This document shows positions 5,223 to 6,121 of a stretch of 6,121 nucleotides of DNA, piece by piece. The DNA is taken from positions 1-6,121 of the forward strand of contig JAJDBL010000394.1 in the NCBI GenBank assembly GCA_029261375.1. Reading direction: 5' to 3'. Made by a program: the position numbers and the translations under genes. Source of the stretch: Nitrospirales bacterium (GTDB lineage Bacteria; Nitrospirota; Nitrospiria; Nitrospirales; UBA2166). The notes under the pieces were generated by a model, which was given only the letters and a program-made list of their open reading frames with translations, was not told where the DNA came from and did no database searches. How positions within the stretch are numbered: position 1 is the first letter of the stretch; the number at the start of each line of letters is the position of its first letter.

Positions 5223-6121
5223 GAAACAATCCCTAACGTTTGACCGACAGTTTTAAACACATCTAACGCGTAGTCCAGCTGCTGACGCTTGTGTGTCGCC
5301 ATGATACTCAGGCGAAGTCGGCTGGTTCCACGGGGGACCGTCGGGGGACGGATTGCTGGCGCATAGATTCCATGTGTGAAGAGTTGCCGCGAGAACTCGA
5401 CGGCACGTTCAGACGCCCCGATGAGGACAGGTATGATCGGGGATTCCGTCTGCATTGTGTTGTATCCCAGACTTTGCAAGCCGCTGAGCACATTTGCTTG
5501 GTTCTCCCATAATTGTGTTTGCCGTTCCGGTTCTGCCTCCAGAACGTCAAGTGCGGCGAGCGCTGCCGCACAGACTGCAGGGGGAGGCGCGGTCGTGTAG
5601 ATAAAGGTGCGGGCACGATTGACGAGGAGCTGTATGAGATCTCGTGGGCCTGCAATGAATGCGCCGGCGCATCCCAGGGCTTTGCCAAGGGTGCCCATGC
5701 GGATCGCAATGTTCGATTCGAGTCCAAAATGTTCGATGGTGCCACGCCCGTGTGTTCCCATGACTCCCGTTCCATGAGCGTCATCGACGATCAAACTTCC
5801 AGAGCATTGCTCACTTGCCGCCAAAAGTTCGGGTATGGGCGCGATATCTCCGTCCATGCTAAACACCCCTTCAGTCACGATGAGAACGTGATTGTTTGTC
5901 TTGTGGTGCTTCGATGCGAGAAGACGTCGGACTTGGGCGACATCCCTGTGCCTGAATACTTTGAACGGTGCCTTTGTCAGCCGGATGCCATCGATAAGGC
6001 TCGCGTGACATAAACGGTCTGTGAGTACCAGGACGTTGGGTTGGTGCCCTTCTGTAAGGGTTTGAATTAACCCAAGGTTTGCGTGATAGCCGGAACTAAA
6101 CGTGAGCGCAGCCTCCGTGCG
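5219..6121 (-). CDS. bioF: 8-amino-7-oxononanoate synthase, C-terminal 300 residues (start outside window)
   Basis: A PLP-dependent alpha-oxoamine synthase that joins pimeloyl-ACP (or -CoA) and L-alanine to give 8-amino-7-oxononanoate, the first step of biotin ring assembly. The minus-strand frame is open to the window edge, beginning within TEAALTFSSGYHANLG, so roughly the first 80-90 residues are missing. Numbering the visible residues: CHASLIDG with the PLP-stacking His, VTEGVFSMDGD from 82, VDDAHGTGVMG with D113 and H116, the Schiff-base lysine K147 in GTLGKALGCAGAF, RARTFIYTTAPPPAV, and RPPTVPRGTSRLRLS near the C-terminus. DDAHGTG and TLGKALG are BioF wording and differ from the SPT in this window (DEAHSLG, TFSKSLG). 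An internal GTG at 5876-5878 could be mistaken for a start, but conserved sequence continues before it. It converges on the secreted-protein gene; no other biotin gene is in the window. Other alpha-oxoamine synthases are less likely. Confidence 0.92.
   Translation of the reverse strand, partial: RTEAALTFSSGYHANLGLIQTLTEGHQPNVLVLTDRLCHASLIDGIRLTKAPFKVFRHRDVAQVRRLLASKHHKTNNHVLIVTEGVFSMDGDIAPIPELLAASEQCSGSLIVDDAHGTGVMGTHGRGTIEHFGLESNIAIRMGTLGKALGCAGAFIAGPRDLIQLLVNRARTFIYTTAPPPAVCAAALAALDVLEAEPERQTQLWENQANVLSGLQSLGYNTMQTESPIIPVLIGASERAVEFSRQLFTHGIYAPAIRPPTVPRGTSRLRLSIMATHKRQQLDYALDVFKTVGQTLGIVS

Noticed and set aside
5876..5878. GTG as start of a 219-residue BioF
   Set aside because: Conserved alpha-oxoamine synthase sequence (CHASLIDG, FSSGYHANLG) continues in frame upstream to the window edge, so this codon is an internal Val.
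5513..6013. Plus-strand 166-codon open frame antisense to bioF
   Set aside because: It is a shadow of bioF, Cys- and Arg-rich, with no recognisable domain or ribosome site.

Overview
The window comes from a bacterium, most likely a Gram-negative of moderate GC content. The density of co-directional genes with short or overlapping junctions, the non-ATG start on one gene, the Sec signal peptide and the lipid pathway all fit this. I cannot fix the phylum from sequence alone.

Bases 2-4209 hold four tightly packed plus-strand genes: a fatty acyl-AMP/acyl-ACP ligase (start lies before the window), an extended SDR (NAD(P)-dependent epimerase/reductase fold), a stand-alone acyl carrier protein, and a serine palmitoyltransferase (SPT). 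Junctions are 16 bp, 5 bp and a 1-bp stop/start overlap (TAATG), so they look like one operon with translational coupling. The same four functions in the same contiguous order are known from the ceramide cluster of Caulobacter crescentus (aasR, cerR, acpR, spt). The inferred pathway: the ligase activates a free fatty acid and loads it on the dedicated ACP, SPT condenses acyl-ACP with serine to a 3-ketosphinganine, a ceramide synthase (bCerS, not in this window) adds the second acyl chain, and the SDR reduces the 3-oxo group. The SPT carries a Leu where the well-studied Sphingomonas enzyme has a substrate-carboxylate-binding Arg, and the ligase has a changed A4 motif (QDRGL for HDMGL), so the exact substrates deserve a check.

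Bases 4210-4373 are a 164-bp intergenic stretch with two small hairpins and a perfect Shine-Dalgarno. That SD places the start of the next gene at a TTG at 4374. This gene (to 5222) encodes a secreted protein of 282 residues, of unknown function, with a signal peptide and an acidic DxDxDG loop.

Bases 5219-6121 (minus strand) are the C-terminal 300 residues of 8-amino-7-oxononanoate synthase (BioF, biotin synthesis), converging on the secreted-protein gene so closely that the two stop codons overlap. BioF and SPT are members of the same alpha-oxoamine synthase family, so the window holds two paralogous enzymes about 1 kb apart. No RNA genes, mobile elements, CRISPR arrays or long repeats were seen.
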